This document shows positions 1-8,233 of a stretch of DNA of 64,000 bases, piece after piece. The notes below the pieces were generated by a model that ran no database searches, had not been told where the DNA came from, and saw only the letters and a list, made by a program, of their open reading frames with translations. The position numbers and the translations under genes are program-made. Numbering within the stretch: position 1 is the stretch's first letter; every line of letters starts with the position of its first letter. Source of the stretch: CAIWHR01 sp963726765 (GTDB lineage Bacteria > Pseudomonadota > Gammaproteobacteria > Burkholderiales > Casimicrobiaceae); NCBI GenBank assembly GCA_963726765.1, contig CAVSDH010000008.1, positions 62,001-126,000 on the forward strand, given 5' to 3'.

Positions 1-595
1 CGCCGGCGTATGGAAATGCTCCTCGATCCTCGTCCACAGCTCGCCGCGCCGCTGCTCCCACAACGCGTGCACGACCAGCGCGAACGATCCGTTGCCAGTC
101 GCTTCGGCGATCACGGCGTGGAATTCACGGTCCGCCGCATCACGACGCTCGAAGTCGTCGCCGTGGGTGCGCATGCGGTCGATGGTGTCCCGCAGCGCGG
201 CGATTTCCGACTTGCGAATGCGGCGTGCGGCAAGCGCGGCGATCTCGCCCTCGATCAGCCGCCGCGCCGCCAGGAGCTCGAACGGGCCGATGCCCTCGTC
301 GCCGCCAAAGGCCGCGCCGACCGGATCCTGCCCGGACGACGGCGGGGCCGCGCGGTAGCAGCCGCTGCCGGCGAACGAAGATGCCGGTGCCGACGCGGAC
401 CTCGACGCGTCCGGCGATTTCCAGCGAGATGAGCGCTTCGCGCACCGACGTGCGGGAGACGCCGAGCAGCACCGCGAGCTCGCGCTCGGGCGGCAGACGC
501 GAACCTGCCGCGAATTCTCCGCTATCGATGAGCGTGGCGATCTGGCCGGCTATCTGCCGATAGAGCCTGACCGGTTCGACGACCTGCAGCGGCAC
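1..595 (-). CDS. GntR-family regulator with FCD domain (3' end outside window, frameshifted)
   Basis: DNA-binding regulator of the FadR/FCD subfamily, which usually senses an organic acid and represses a nearby catabolic operon. The N-terminal winged helix is clear: the stretch around LYRQIAGQI, then LPPERELA and SRTSVREAL is the GntR signature. The C-terminal ligand domain is read in a different frame from about position 350 to the left edge and contains PFELLAARRLIEGEIAALAA and the FCD-type stretch ADREFHAVIAEATGN. The frame changes in the linker near 350-370, so as written the gene is broken; I suspect a sequencing indel. I chose the GTG at 595 because a purine-rich AGGGGG lies just upstream and the family-conserved part starts directly after it. 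The small cupin gene lies upstream on the same strand, about 170 bases away, and may be functionally linked. The target is unknown. Confidence 0.8.
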
Positions 596-763
596 GCCAG
601 CGCCCCCCTCGTGTCGAGGCGGCGCCCGTCTCTTCGCGGGGCCTGTCCTCTGCGCGCACCGTTGCGACGCACGCCTTTCGTTCGGGAGCCAATGTACGCT
701 GCCACGCAGCGGACGGTCAAGTGGTCCAACCACCGGACCAGCTGCGGCGCCGGGGGACGACCG

Positions 764-1090
764 CTACGTCGCCAGGAAGTCCTCCCGCTGCGGCGTGAAC
801 GTATCGAGCAGCCGGCCGGCCCGGCGGCACACGCAGCCGTGCTCGATCCCCGGGCGCTTGTAGAGCGTGTCGCCGGCGTGAACCACCCGCGTCTCGCCGC
901 CGATCGTGAACAGGAACTCGCCCGACAGAACATAGGTGAGCTGCTCGTGCGGATGGGTGTGTAGCGGACCGACGGCGCCTTCCTCGAACTCGACCTCGAC
1001 CTGCATCAGGCCGCCGCCGTGGGCGAGGATCCGCCGGCGCACACCACCCCCCAGGTCCTCGAAGGGGCAGTCGTCAAGCCGGACGAACAT
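764..1090 (-). CDS. Small single-domain cupin protein
   Basis: A roughly 108-residue protein consisting of one cupin beta-barrel. The metal-binding motifs are visible as HTHPHEQLTYVLSGE (motif 1, with the His-His-Glu ligands) and a second motif around GIEHGC. Such stand-alone cupins resemble KdgF-like or dioxygenase-like proteins and often act on sugar acids or serve as metal-dependent isomerases; the substrate cannot be told from sequence. I start at the ATG at 1090, preceded by GGAGAA at good spacing; an in-frame upstream start at 1132 has no such site. It lies between moaC and the GntR/FCD regulator, all on the minus strand, so it may be part of the regulator's operon or its target. Confidence 0.78.
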   Translation of the reverse strand: MFVRLDDCPFEDLGGGVRRRILAHGGGLMQVEVEFEEGAVGPLHTHPHEQLTYVLSGEFLFTIGGETRVVHAGDTLYKRPGIEHGCVCRRAGRLLDTFTPQREDFLAT

Positions 1091-1159
1091 GGTCGTTCTC
1101 CGCGAATCGGGCGACGATCGCCAGAGCGCCATGGGCGCGCACGAAGGAAGTCCTCCCGA

Positions 1160-1729
1160 TTATTTCGGCGCCCGGAAATGCCCGGACTTTCCGCCGGACT
1201 TTTCGAGCAGCCGGACATGCTCGATGCGCATCGCCCGGTCGGCGGCCTTGCACATGTCGTAAACGACGAGCAATCCGGTCGTGACCGCGGTCAGCGCCTC
1301 CATCTCGACGCCGGTACGGTCAAGGGTCTCGGCGGTGACTTCGATCTCGATGGCGCTTGCGCGCGCATCGAAGCTGAAATCGACGGCCAGACGCGTGAGG
1401 GGCACCGGATGGCACAGCGGAATCAGGTCTGCCGTGCGTTTCGCCGCCTGGATCGCGGCGACGCGCGCAACACCGAGCACGTCGCCTTTCCGGGCACCGC
1501 CGCGCCGGATGAGCGCAAGCGTTTCCGGCAGCATCGTGATCCTGCCGCCGGCGCGCGCGATGCGCCGGGTCACGTCCTTGCCGGCGACGTCGACCATGTG
1601 TGCCTGACCGGCCGCGTCGAAATGGGTAAAATGGGCATTCCGTGAGCCCGCTGCCTGCCGCGTGCCGGGCCGCTTGGCCCCGCGCGTCGCGGACGCGGAC
1701 TTCGTCGTCGTGCCCTCGCTGCGCGCCAC
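1160..1729 (-). CDS. moaC: Cyclic pyranopterin monophosphate synthase MoaC
   Basis: MoaC acts with MoaA in the first step of molybdenum cofactor synthesis, converting the 3',8-cyclo-GTP product into cyclic pyranopterin monophosphate in the cytoplasm. The family core runs from THFDAAGQAHMVDV to the end. The active-site stretches TADLIPLCHPVPL and GVEMEALTAVTTGL followed by YDMCKA are intact. The protein is 189 residues against about 160 for the family; the extra 30 N-terminal residues are basic and not conserved. The start is nonetheless supported: GTG at 1729 has a perfect AAGGAGG at about 1734-1741, and there is no ATG or GTG closer to the conserved core. Divergent from bepA, with 76 bases between them. 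Confidence 0.93.
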   Translation of the reverse strand: MARSEGTTTKSASATRGAKRPGTRQAAGSRNAHFTHFDAAGQAHMVDVAGKDVTRRIARAGGRITMLPETLALIRRGGARKGDVLGVARVAAIQAAKRTADLIPLCHPVPLTRLAVDFSFDARASAIEIEVTAETLDRTGVEMEALTAVTTGLLVVYDMCKAADRAMRIEHVRLLEKSGGKSGHFRAPK

Positions 1730-1805
1730 GACAGCCTCCTTAGGCGTGAACTTCGGATATCGCCAAGTATCTTAGCATCAGGTCCCGCCTCTTCCGGCCC
1801 CGCCG

Positions 1806-3344
1806 ATGTCCCGAATTCCGCCGCTCACCTTGCCAATCCCGTTGCCGCACCGATCGACGACGCGCCGGCTGGTCACTGCCGTCGTCGCGCTCGCTCTTGC
1901 GCTGCAGCCGATCGCGCCGGCCACGGTGGCGATTTCGTCGGCCAACGCGCAGTCGCTTCCCGATCTCGGCGACGAATCGCAGGCTCTGTTTTCGCCCGTG
2001 CAGGAGCGCAAGCTCGGCGAGTCGGTCGTCCGCCAGATTCGCGCACAGGGCGGCTATCTCGACGACCCCGAGGTCAACGACTACCTGAACGAGCTCGGGC
2101 AACGCCTGGTTCTCGCCATTCCGGACAACAAGCAGGACTTCGAGTTTTTCGCGGTGGGCGACCCGTCGATCAACGCCTTCGCGCTGCCGGGCGGCTACGT
2201 CGGAGTCAATACGGGGCTCATCCTGCTCACCCAGTCGGAATCCGAGCTCGCATCGGTGCTCGCGCACGAAATAACGCACGTGACGCAGCATCACTTCACG
2301 CGCTCGATGGCCGGACAGCAGCGGTCGCTGCTGTACTCGATCGCGGCGCTGGCCATCGCGATCGCCGCCGCGCGCTCGGGATCGTCGTCGGCGGGTCAGG
2401 CAACGAACGCCGCGATCGCCTCGGCGCAGGCGCTCTCGATCCAGAGCCAGCTCAATTACACGCGCGAAAACGAGTTCGAGGCCGATCGCATCGGCTTCCA
2501 GCGGCTCGACGCCGCCGGCTTCGACGACAACGGAATGGCGAACCTCATGCTGCGCCTGCAGAAGCAATCGCGATTCTCGGAATCCAACACGCCGTCCTAC
2601 CTGCGCACGCACCCGATCACCTACGAGCGGATCGCCGAAGCGCAGGCCCGCGCGCAGGGAAAGCCGTATCGGCAGGTGCCCGATTCGCTCGACTTCCATC
2701 TCGTGCGGGCGCTGCTGAGGAGCTACGCGGGAACGCCACGCGAGGCGGTGCAGTTTTTCGACGAGTCGCTGCGCGAGCGCAAGTACAACAGCGAAGTCGC
2801 CGCCCGATACGGACTCGTCGCCTCGCTTCTTCGCAACGAAGACCTCAAGCGGGCCAAAGTCGAGCTTGCGACATTGGAACGGATCGCCCCACCGCATCCG
2901 ATGGTCGAGGCAATGGCCGGCCACGTGCTGATGGAGGCGGGCGATCTCGATGCGGCGATCAAGCGCTTCGGGTCGGCACTGCAGCGCTACCCGAACAAGC
3001 TGCAGCTCGTCTACGACTACCCCGAGGCGCTGCTCCGAGCGAATCGCCCGCTGGAGGCGGCGACCTTTCTCGATCGCGAGCTCCTGCGGTTTCCGGAAAG
3101 CGGCCCGCTGCACCGGCTGGCCGCGCGCGCGTACGCCGACCTCGGGAAGAAGATGCAGCAGTTTCGTCACCAGGGCGAGTTCTACGCCTGGCAGGGCGAC
3201 CTGCGCGGTGCGGTGTTCCAGTTCGAGCAGGCCTCGAAGGCCGGCGACGGCGATTTCTACCAGGCGTCGGTCGTCGAGGCGCGATTGCGCACGCTGCGCC
3301 GCGAGCTGGAGGAGCAGCGCGCCAATTCGGACAAATCCGGCTAG
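1806..3344 (+). CDS. bepA: BepA-type periplasmic M48 metalloprotease with TPR tail
   Basis: Periplasmic zinc protease and chaperone of outer-membrane protein and LPS-transport assembly (BepA/YfgC family). A signal peptide occupies about residues 20-48 with likely cleavage after SANA. The zinc site HEITH is at about residues 154-158 and the third ligand lies in ENEFEAD at about 221-227. The active-site Gly-rich stretch GGYVGVNTGL comes just before it. The C-terminal half (about 300-512) is helical with TPR-like repeats, as in BepA, and the length of 512 matches the family. Divergent from moaC. The SIMPL-domain gene follows on the same strand after 67 bases, possibly in the same transcript. Confidence 0.9.
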   Translation: MSRIPPLTLPIPLPHRSTTRRLVTAVVALALALQPIAPATVAISSANAQSLPDLGDESQALFSPVQERKLGESVVRQIRAQGGYLDDPEVNDYLNELGQRLVLAIPDNKQDFEFFAVGDPSINAFALPGGYVGVNTGLILLTQSESELASVLAHEITHVTQHHFTRSMAGQQRSLLYSIAALAIAIAAARSGSSSAGQATNAAIASAQALSIQSQLNYTRENEFEADRIGFQRLDAAGFDDNGMANLMLRLQKQSRFSESNTPSYLRTHPITYERIAEAQARAQGKPYRQVPDSLDFHLVRALLRSYAGTPREAVQFFDESLRERKYNSEVAARYGLVASLLRNEDLKRAKVELATLERIAPPHPMVEAMAGHVLMEAGDLDAAIKRFGSALQRYPNKLQLVYDYPEALLRANRPLEAATFLDRELLRFPESGPLHRLAARAYADLGKKMQQFRHQGEFYAWQGDLRGAVFQFEQASKAGDGDFYQASVVEARLRTLRRELEEQRANSDKSG

Positions 3345-3411
3345 CCGACAACGGCCGCCCGGCGACCGACGTTCCGCACTCCGCCCCGACTTTCCCCGAG
3401 GACCGCCCACC

Positions 3412-4117
3412 ATGCCAATGCGCGTTGCCGTTGCCGTTCTGCTGTCACTCCCGCTCGCCGCCTTCGCGCAACAGAATCCGCAGCCGTTCTTCAACGTCGT
3501 CACCTTCGACGCGAACGCGACAGCGGAAGTCGCCGTGGACACGCTCACCGTGACGCTGTTTACCGAGGAACAGGGCCCCGATCCCGCTCCGCTCGCGGCG
3601 CGGGCGAACGCGCGCCTCGAGCAGGCATTGGGCACGGCGAAGTCCGAGCCCGGCGTCGAGGCGCGCTCCGGGTCCTACCAGACGACGCCGGTGTACGACC
3701 GCGCGAGCCAGATCACCGGGTGGCGCGTGCGCGCCGAGCTCGTGCTGGAGGGCCGCGATTTCAAGACGGTCAGCGCGCTCGCCGGAAAATTGCAGCCGAC
3801 GATGAAGATTGCCGGCATGTCGTTTTCGCTGTCGCGTCCGGCACGCGAAAAGGCCGAGGCGGCGCTGCTCGCCGAGGCGCTGCGAAAATTCCAGGCTACG
3901 GGCGGAGGCGATCGCCAAGACGCTCGGCTTCCCCGGGTACACGCTGGGCCAGATCGCGGTGCGCAGCGAGGGCCCCCTCGTCCAGCCCGTTGCCTTCCGC
4001 GCCATGGCCGTGGCGCAGATGGCCGACGGAGGCGGTCCGCCGCCCCCGATGGAAGGCGGGAAGAACTCGGTGTCGGTCATCGTTTCGGGCTCCGTCGTGC
4101 TGGGTCCCGCCAAATAG
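3412..4117 (+). CDS. SIMPL-domain (YggE/DUF541-like) periplasmic protein, frame-disrupted
   Basis: Exported protein of the SIMPL/DUF541 family, whose members are oligomeric periplasmic proteins linked to oxidative-stress protection; the molecular role is not settled. An N-terminal signal peptide ends at AFAQQ. The family pattern then follows, with AEVAVDTLTVTL, SYQTTPVYDRA, GWRVRAELVLEG and LAGKLQPTMKI. The frame fails after EALRKFQ and resumes as AEAIAKTLGFPGYTLGQIAV, running to the stop at 4117. Removing one base at about 3898 restores a normal family sequence of roughly 235 residues, so this is probably an indel in the sequence and not a decayed gene. The start ATG at 3412 is preceded by GAGGA. 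Confidence 0.8.
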
Positions 4118-4277
4118 CCTTCCGCAGGCGCCTCCGCGCCGCGGCGTTTCCCTGACTCGGCTACCGTTCGTCGGGCGCGGCGCGGACCTGTCATTTTCGA
4201 CAGGTGCGCCGCCCTCGCCGCCGGCGCTAACCTCGCGCAAATTTCCCGCCGTGCGCGGGGACCGCGAGGGAGGCGCC

Positions 4278-4925
4278 TTGAAAATCCTCGTCATCGACGA
4301 CCATCCGCTCATCCAGGATGCGCTGGCGCAATTGCTGCCGCAACTGGGCGACGACATCGACGTCCGCAGTGCGACGACGGCCGCCGAGGCGACGGTCATT
4401 CTCGACAACGAGCCCGACGTCGCACTCGTGCTCCTCGATCTCGCGTTGCCCGGCACGCGCGGACTCGATCTGCTGGCAGATCTGATGCTGGACTATCCCG
4501 GCGTACCGGTGATCGTGCTGTCGGCCACCCACGATCGCGCGACCGTCAACGCCGCACTTGCCGCCGGCGCCCGCGGCTTTATCGCCAAGACCTCCGATGC
4601 GCGGGAAATGCTCGAGGCCATCCGCATGGTCCGGGACGGCGGCGACTACCTTACGCCGGACATTACGCTGGTGCCCGACGGCGACGGCGTCCGCATCGCG
4701 CCGGGCGCACTCGGACTCACCACGCGGCAGTCAGACGTCCTCAAGCTGCTGGTTCAGGGCAAGCCCAACAAGCTCATCTGTCGCGATCTCAACTTGTCCG
4801 AAGGAACCGTAAAGGTGCACGTGAGCGCCATACTCAGGGCACTGCACGTAAGGTCGCGTGCGCAGGCGGTCGCAACGCTCGCGCGCCGCGGCATCAGCGT
4901 CGAAACCCTCAACCCCCGTCGTTGA
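4278..4925 (+). CDS. NarL/FixJ-type response regulator
   Basis: Two-component response regulator of 215 residues. The receiver domain (1-120) begins KILVIDDHP with the acidic pair, has the phospho-acceptor Asp54 in LLDLALPG, and the conserved Lys in GFIAKTS. A LuxR/GerE-type helix-turn-helix follows (about 145-200), with LTTRQSDVLKLL and EGTVKVHVSAIL. The start is a TTG at 4278, chosen because GAGGGAGG sits at ideal distance and the receiver begins immediately. The hybrid histidine kinase begins 12 bases after its stop, so the two form a pair. Close relatives in Burkholderiales are often annotated AgmR-like; the regulon here is unknown. Confidence 0.9.
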   Translation: MKILVIDDHPLIQDALAQLLPQLGDDIDVRSATTAAEATVILDNEPDVALVLLDLALPGTRGLDLLADLMLDYPGVPVIVLSATHDRATVNAALAAGARGFIAKTSDAREMLEAIRMVRDGGDYLTPDITLVPDGDGVRIAPGALGLTTRQSDVLKLLVQGKPNKLICRDLNLSEGTVKVHVSAILRALHVRSRAQAVATLARRGISVETLNPRR

Positions 4926-4937
4926 CGCGAGCCTCCG

Positions 4938-6860
4938 ATGGCCCTGCAGGCCGCCATCGCTTCGCCGCTGCTCGCCCGTGCGCGCGCCGACCAGGTCGCG
5001 ACGCTCTATGGCTCGTGGTACCGGACGACGGCGTCCATGACGCTGGGCGCCGCGATCCTCTGCACGGTCCTGTGGGATCGCGAAGACGCCGCCACGATGG
5101 CACTGTGGTTCGCCGCGATTCTCGCGAATCAGGCATGGCGGGCCCTGCTCGTGCGCGCCTGGCGTCGCGCGGCGCCCGCCGTCGCCGATGCACCTCGCTG
5201 GGGCGCCTATTGGTCGGTCGGATCCACCATCGCCGGAGCGCTTTGGGGGTTCGCGGCCATCGCGATGTACCCCGCGTCGCCCCCGCATCAGGCATTGCTG
5301 ATCGTGTGCCTGTTCAGCACCGTCCTGGGCGGTCTCAATCTGACGGCCGTGTACAAGCCTTCGTTCTACGGATTCGTATTGGCCGTGCTGTTACCGCTCG
5401 TCGTGCGCGTCGCCATCGATGGCGACCAGGTCCATCTCTTCACCGCGGCGATACTGCTCGTGGTGCTCGTCTTCGTGCTGTCGTTCGGCCGCCAGGTGAA
5501 TGCGCTGCTCACGCAATCGCTCGCGATCCGCTACGAAAACGTCGATCTCATCGACGAACTCACGGCGCAGTCGCGGGCGGCGGATTCGGCGCGCACGGCG
5601 GCCGAGACCGCCAATCGCGCAAAGAGCCAGTTTCTCGCCGCCGCGAGCCACGATCTCCGCCAGCCGCTGCACGCGATGGGGCTCTTTTCGGCCGCGCTGT
5701 CGGCGAAGGCGCGCGATCCCGAGATGAAGCCGCTGGCTGCGAGCATTCAAGCCTCCGTCGAGGCGCTCGAGGCGCTGTTTGCGCAACTGCTCGACCTGTC
5801 GCGGCTAGACGCCGGCGCTTTGCGGCCCGAGCGCGGCGAGGTCCCGCTCGGGCCGCTCTTCCGGCGGCTCGAGGCGGAATTTGCCTCGCAGGCTGCAACG
5901 CGCGGGCTCGCGCTGCGCGTCGTCCCGACCGCATCGTGCGTCGACTCGGACCCGGTCCTGCTGGAGCGGATCCTGCGCAATCTCGTCGCCAACGCGCTGC
6001 GCTACACGCGGACCGGTGGCATCGTCATCGGCACGCGCCGACGCGGCGCGACGGTGCGCATCGACGTCGTCGACAGCGGCATCGGCATCGCGCCCTGCGA
6101 CCGCGAGCGAATCTTCGACGAGTTCGTGCAGGTCGGAACCGGCGCCCGCCGGGACGCCGGGCACGGCATGGGACTCGGGCTGGCGATCGTCCGGCGCCTG
6201 TGCGCGCTGCTCCTGCATTCGCTTGCGCTCGTGTCGACCCCGGGGCGCGGCTCGCGCTTCTCGGTGACGGCGCCAAGGGTGGTGCGGCGACGCCGTTTCA
6301 TCGAACGGGTTGATGCAGCACAGGAATCGGGATGCGGAGACATGCCGGCGGCGCGCTTCACGGGCCGACTCGTCGTCATCGTCGACGACGACCCCATGGT
6401 CGTCGATGCGATGTGCACGCTTTTCGCGTCATGGGGTAGCCGCGTCGCCGGCGGAGACGACGCCCCCGCGGTGCTGGACGCAATCGGCGCGTCGGTGCCC
6501 GATCTGGTCGTCGCCGATCTGCGCCTTGCCAACGGGCGATCGGGGATCGTCGCGATAGCGGACCTGCGCCGCGCGGTCGGACACGTGACCGCCGCATTGA
6601 TCGTCTCCGGCGACACGGGCGACGCCGCGCGCTCGGAAGCGCACGCGGCCGGCATCACGATGCTGGCGAAGCCCGTCGTCGCGGCCGCGCTGCGCAACGC
6701 GGCCGAAGTCGCCATCACCGCGGCACGCCGCGGGACAGCGACTCCGTGTGAAAACGTCAGCCGCCTTGCAGATGCTGCATCATCCTTTGCCGGAACGACT
6801 CCGCGTGCGCCATCCGTTTCTGCATCAGATCGCGAACCACTCCCTTCTGCTCCGGCGTAA
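4938..6860 (+). CDS. Membrane-bound hybrid sensor histidine kinase
   Basis: Sensor kinase of 640 residues paired with the NarL-type regulator just upstream. Residues 30-185 hold about six hydrophobic membrane segments with no large periplasmic domain, suggesting sensing within the membrane. The dimerisation/phospho-acceptor helix has SHDLRQPLHAMGLF with His238. The ATP-binding domain shows N-box NLVANALRY, the DSGIGI box and the GMGLGLAIV box. A C-terminal receiver begins at VVIVDDDP and has its Asp in VVADLRLANG. The last 40 residues after the receiver look non-conserved and overlap the convergent Spy-like gene by about 100 bases, so the true stop may be earlier than written. The signal is not identifiable. 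Confidence 0.9.
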   Translation: MALQAAIASPLLARARADQVATLYGSWYRTTASMTLGAAILCTVLWDREDAATMALWFAAILANQAWRALLVRAWRRAAPAVADAPRWGAYWSVGSTIAGALWGFAAIAMYPASPPHQALLIVCLFSTVLGGLNLTAVYKPSFYGFVLAVLLPLVVRVAIDGDQVHLFTAAILLVVLVFVLSFGRQVNALLTQSLAIRYENVDLIDELTAQSRAADSARTAAETANRAKSQFLAAASHDLRQPLHAMGLFSAALSAKARDPEMKPLAASIQASVEALEALFAQLLDLSRLDAGALRPERGEVPLGPLFRRLEAEFASQAATRGLALRVVPTASCVDSDPVLLERILRNLVANALRYTRTGGIVIGTRRRGATVRIDVVDSGIGIAPCDRERIFDEFVQVGTGARRDAGHGMGLGLAIVRRLCALLLHSLALVSTPGRGSRFSVTAPRVVRRRRFIERVDAAQESGCGDMPAARFTGRLVVIVDDDPMVVDAMCTLFASWGSRVAGGDDAPAVLDAIGASVPDLVVADLRLANGRSGIVAIADLRRAVGHVTAALIVSGDTGDAARSEAHAAGITMLAKPVVAAALRNAAEVAITAARRGTATPCENVSRLADAASSFAGTTPRAPSVSASDREPLPSAPA

Positions 6861-7297
6861 ACGTGGCGTAGAGCTGCAGCCACGCGTCGCGCACTTGATG
6901 GCGCAGCGCCGTTCCCTGCTGCTGCACGCCGTCCGCAACGCCCGCGACCGCCGCCAGGTCGGGCTCGGCCTTAGCGAGCTCCGCGGCAAGGGCATCCTTC
7001 ACCTTCTGGTGGAGGGTGCGACCCGTCTCGCGCGCGGCCTTGGTCTGCGCAACCGCCGCGTCGAATGCCAGTTTCTGCGATGTATTGAGGTTGAGGCTCG
7101 ACTGCGCGTGGGCGATGAGGTGGCCGAGCATCCCGTCGCCGCCACCTTGTTCCATCATTCCGGCGTGCGGTCCGCCGTGACCATCGGCCGGTTGGGCCAT
7201 TGCGGCCCCCGCGAACGAACACTGCGAGCGCCGCGGCCGTGACAGCGGCAGCGCGGCGCGGAGAAAAGCGACTTCTCTGGGACCATTGGTTCAACAT
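6757..7297 (-). CDS. Spy/CpxP-like periplasmic protein (frame-disrupted in signal peptide)
   Basis: Small exported helical protein of the Spy/CpxP type, ATP-independent periplasmic chaperones that damp envelope stress. The mature part is rich in His, Met and Gln at the start (GHGGPHAGMMEQ) and then helical, with an LTxxQ-like motif seen as FTPEQKGVVRDL and a second near LNLNTSQK. The start ATG at 7297 has an AAAGGA site and encodes MLNQWSQRSRF, then a hydrophobic stretch; the frame breaks at about 7218 and resumes as FAGAAMAQPADG. Removing one T gives a normal signal peptide ending AGAAMA, about 180 residues overall. It is divergent from ompR/envZ, the arrangement seen for cpxP and cpxRA, so OmpR may control it. 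The 3' end overlaps the hybrid kinase gene. Confidence 0.72.
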
Positions 7298-7427
7298 GAT
7301 GAATCCTTTCGTGACATTCGGTTCCGATTGAATCGTCGGCGCTTGCATGACATTCGACACCATTGTGGCGCCGTGTTCCCCGCGGGACCGCTTCGATTGC
7401 AACCGGACGTTGCGCGGCATCAGCGGC

Positions 7428-7443
7428 GTTACAATTGGTTACA
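7428..7443. promoter_or_regulatory. Candidate OmpR-type binding site: GTTACA direct repeat, 10-base period
   Basis: GTTACAATTGGTTACA contains two GTTACA half-sites starting exactly 10 bases apart. OmpR-family regulators bind as head-to-tail dimers on direct repeats with 10-11 base periodicity. The site lies in the 190-base region between the divergent Spy-like gene and ompR, about 45 bases upstream of the ompR start, where autoregulation or control of the chaperone would be expected. Assignment to this regulator is inference. Confidence 0.4.
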
Positions 7444-7485
7444 CGTTGCGTCGGTCGCCCGATGCGCATGATCGTCTAATGCTTC

Positions 7486-8229
7486 ATGACCCTTCGCACC
7501 ACGCCGCCCAAGATTCTCGTCGTCGACGACGACGTCCGGCTGCGCGACTTGCTCTCGCGGTATCTGGCCGAACAGGGATTCGAGGTCTCCGTGCTTGCCG
7601 ATGCCCGTGACCTCGACAAGAAGCTTCAGCGCGATCCCCCGCACCTCCTCGTTCTCGACCTCATGCTTCCCGGTGAGGACGGGCTCGCCGTCTGCCGCCG
7701 TCTGCGCGGTGCCGGCGAAACCGTGCCGATCATCATGCTCACCGCAAAGGGCGAGGATGTCGATCGCATCGTCGGGCTGGAAATGGGCGCCGACGACTAT
7801 CTGCCGAAACCGTTCAATCCACGCGAGCTCGTCGCCCGCATGCACGCCGTGCTGCGCCGCCAGGGCGAGCGCGCTCCGGGTGCGCCCGCCACCGAGGGCA
7901 AGATGGCCTTCGGGCCCTTCGTGCTCGATTTCGCCGCGCGCACGCTCGCCAACGGCCAAGACACGATTCATCTCACCACCGGCGAGTTTTCGCTCGTCAG
8001 GGTGTTTGCGCAGCATCCGCGAAAGCCGCTGGCGCGTGAAAAGCTGACGCTGCTCGCGCGCGGCCGCGACCACGACGTGTTCGACCGCGCCATCGACGTG
8101 CAGGTCTCGCGTCTGCGGAAGCTGATCGAACCCGATCCCGCGAATCCGCGCTATATCCAGACGGTGTGGGGCTTCGGCTACGTATTCGTGCCGGACGACG
8201 GCCCGTCGCCCTCGGCGCCCGAGAGCTGA
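7486..8229 (+). CDS. ompR: OmpR-family response regulator
   Basis: Cytoplasmic DNA-binding regulator, 247 residues. The receiver starts ILVVDDDVRLRDLL, with phospho-acceptor Asp58 in LVLDLMLPGEDG and the conserved Lys in YLPKPFNPREL. The winged-helix effector domain follows, with LTTGEFSLVRVF and the recognition helix region DRAIDVQVSRLRKLIE, ending YIQTVWGFGYVFVP. The match to proteobacterial OmpR is close along the whole length. The EnvZ-like kinase gene begins 4 bases after its stop, indicating an ompR-envZ operon. The start ATG at 7486 has no strong ribosome-binding site. Confidence 0.92.
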   Translation: MTLRTTPPKILVVDDDVRLRDLLSRYLAEQGFEVSVLADARDLDKKLQRDPPHLLVLDLMLPGEDGLAVCRRLRGAGETVPIIMLTAKGEDVDRIVGLEMGADDYLPKPFNPRELVARMHAVLRRQGERAPGAPATEGKMAFGPFVLDFAARTLANGQDTIHLTTGEFSLVRVFAQHPRKPLAREKLTLLARGRDHDVFDRAIDVQVSRLRKLIEPDPANPRYIQTVWGFGYVFVPDDGPSPSAPES

Positions 8230-8233
8230 GCCG

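Noticed and set aside
1740..3635. A 631-codon open frame antisense to bepA.
   Set aside because: Arg-rich translation without family features; bepA on the other strand is convincing over the same bases.
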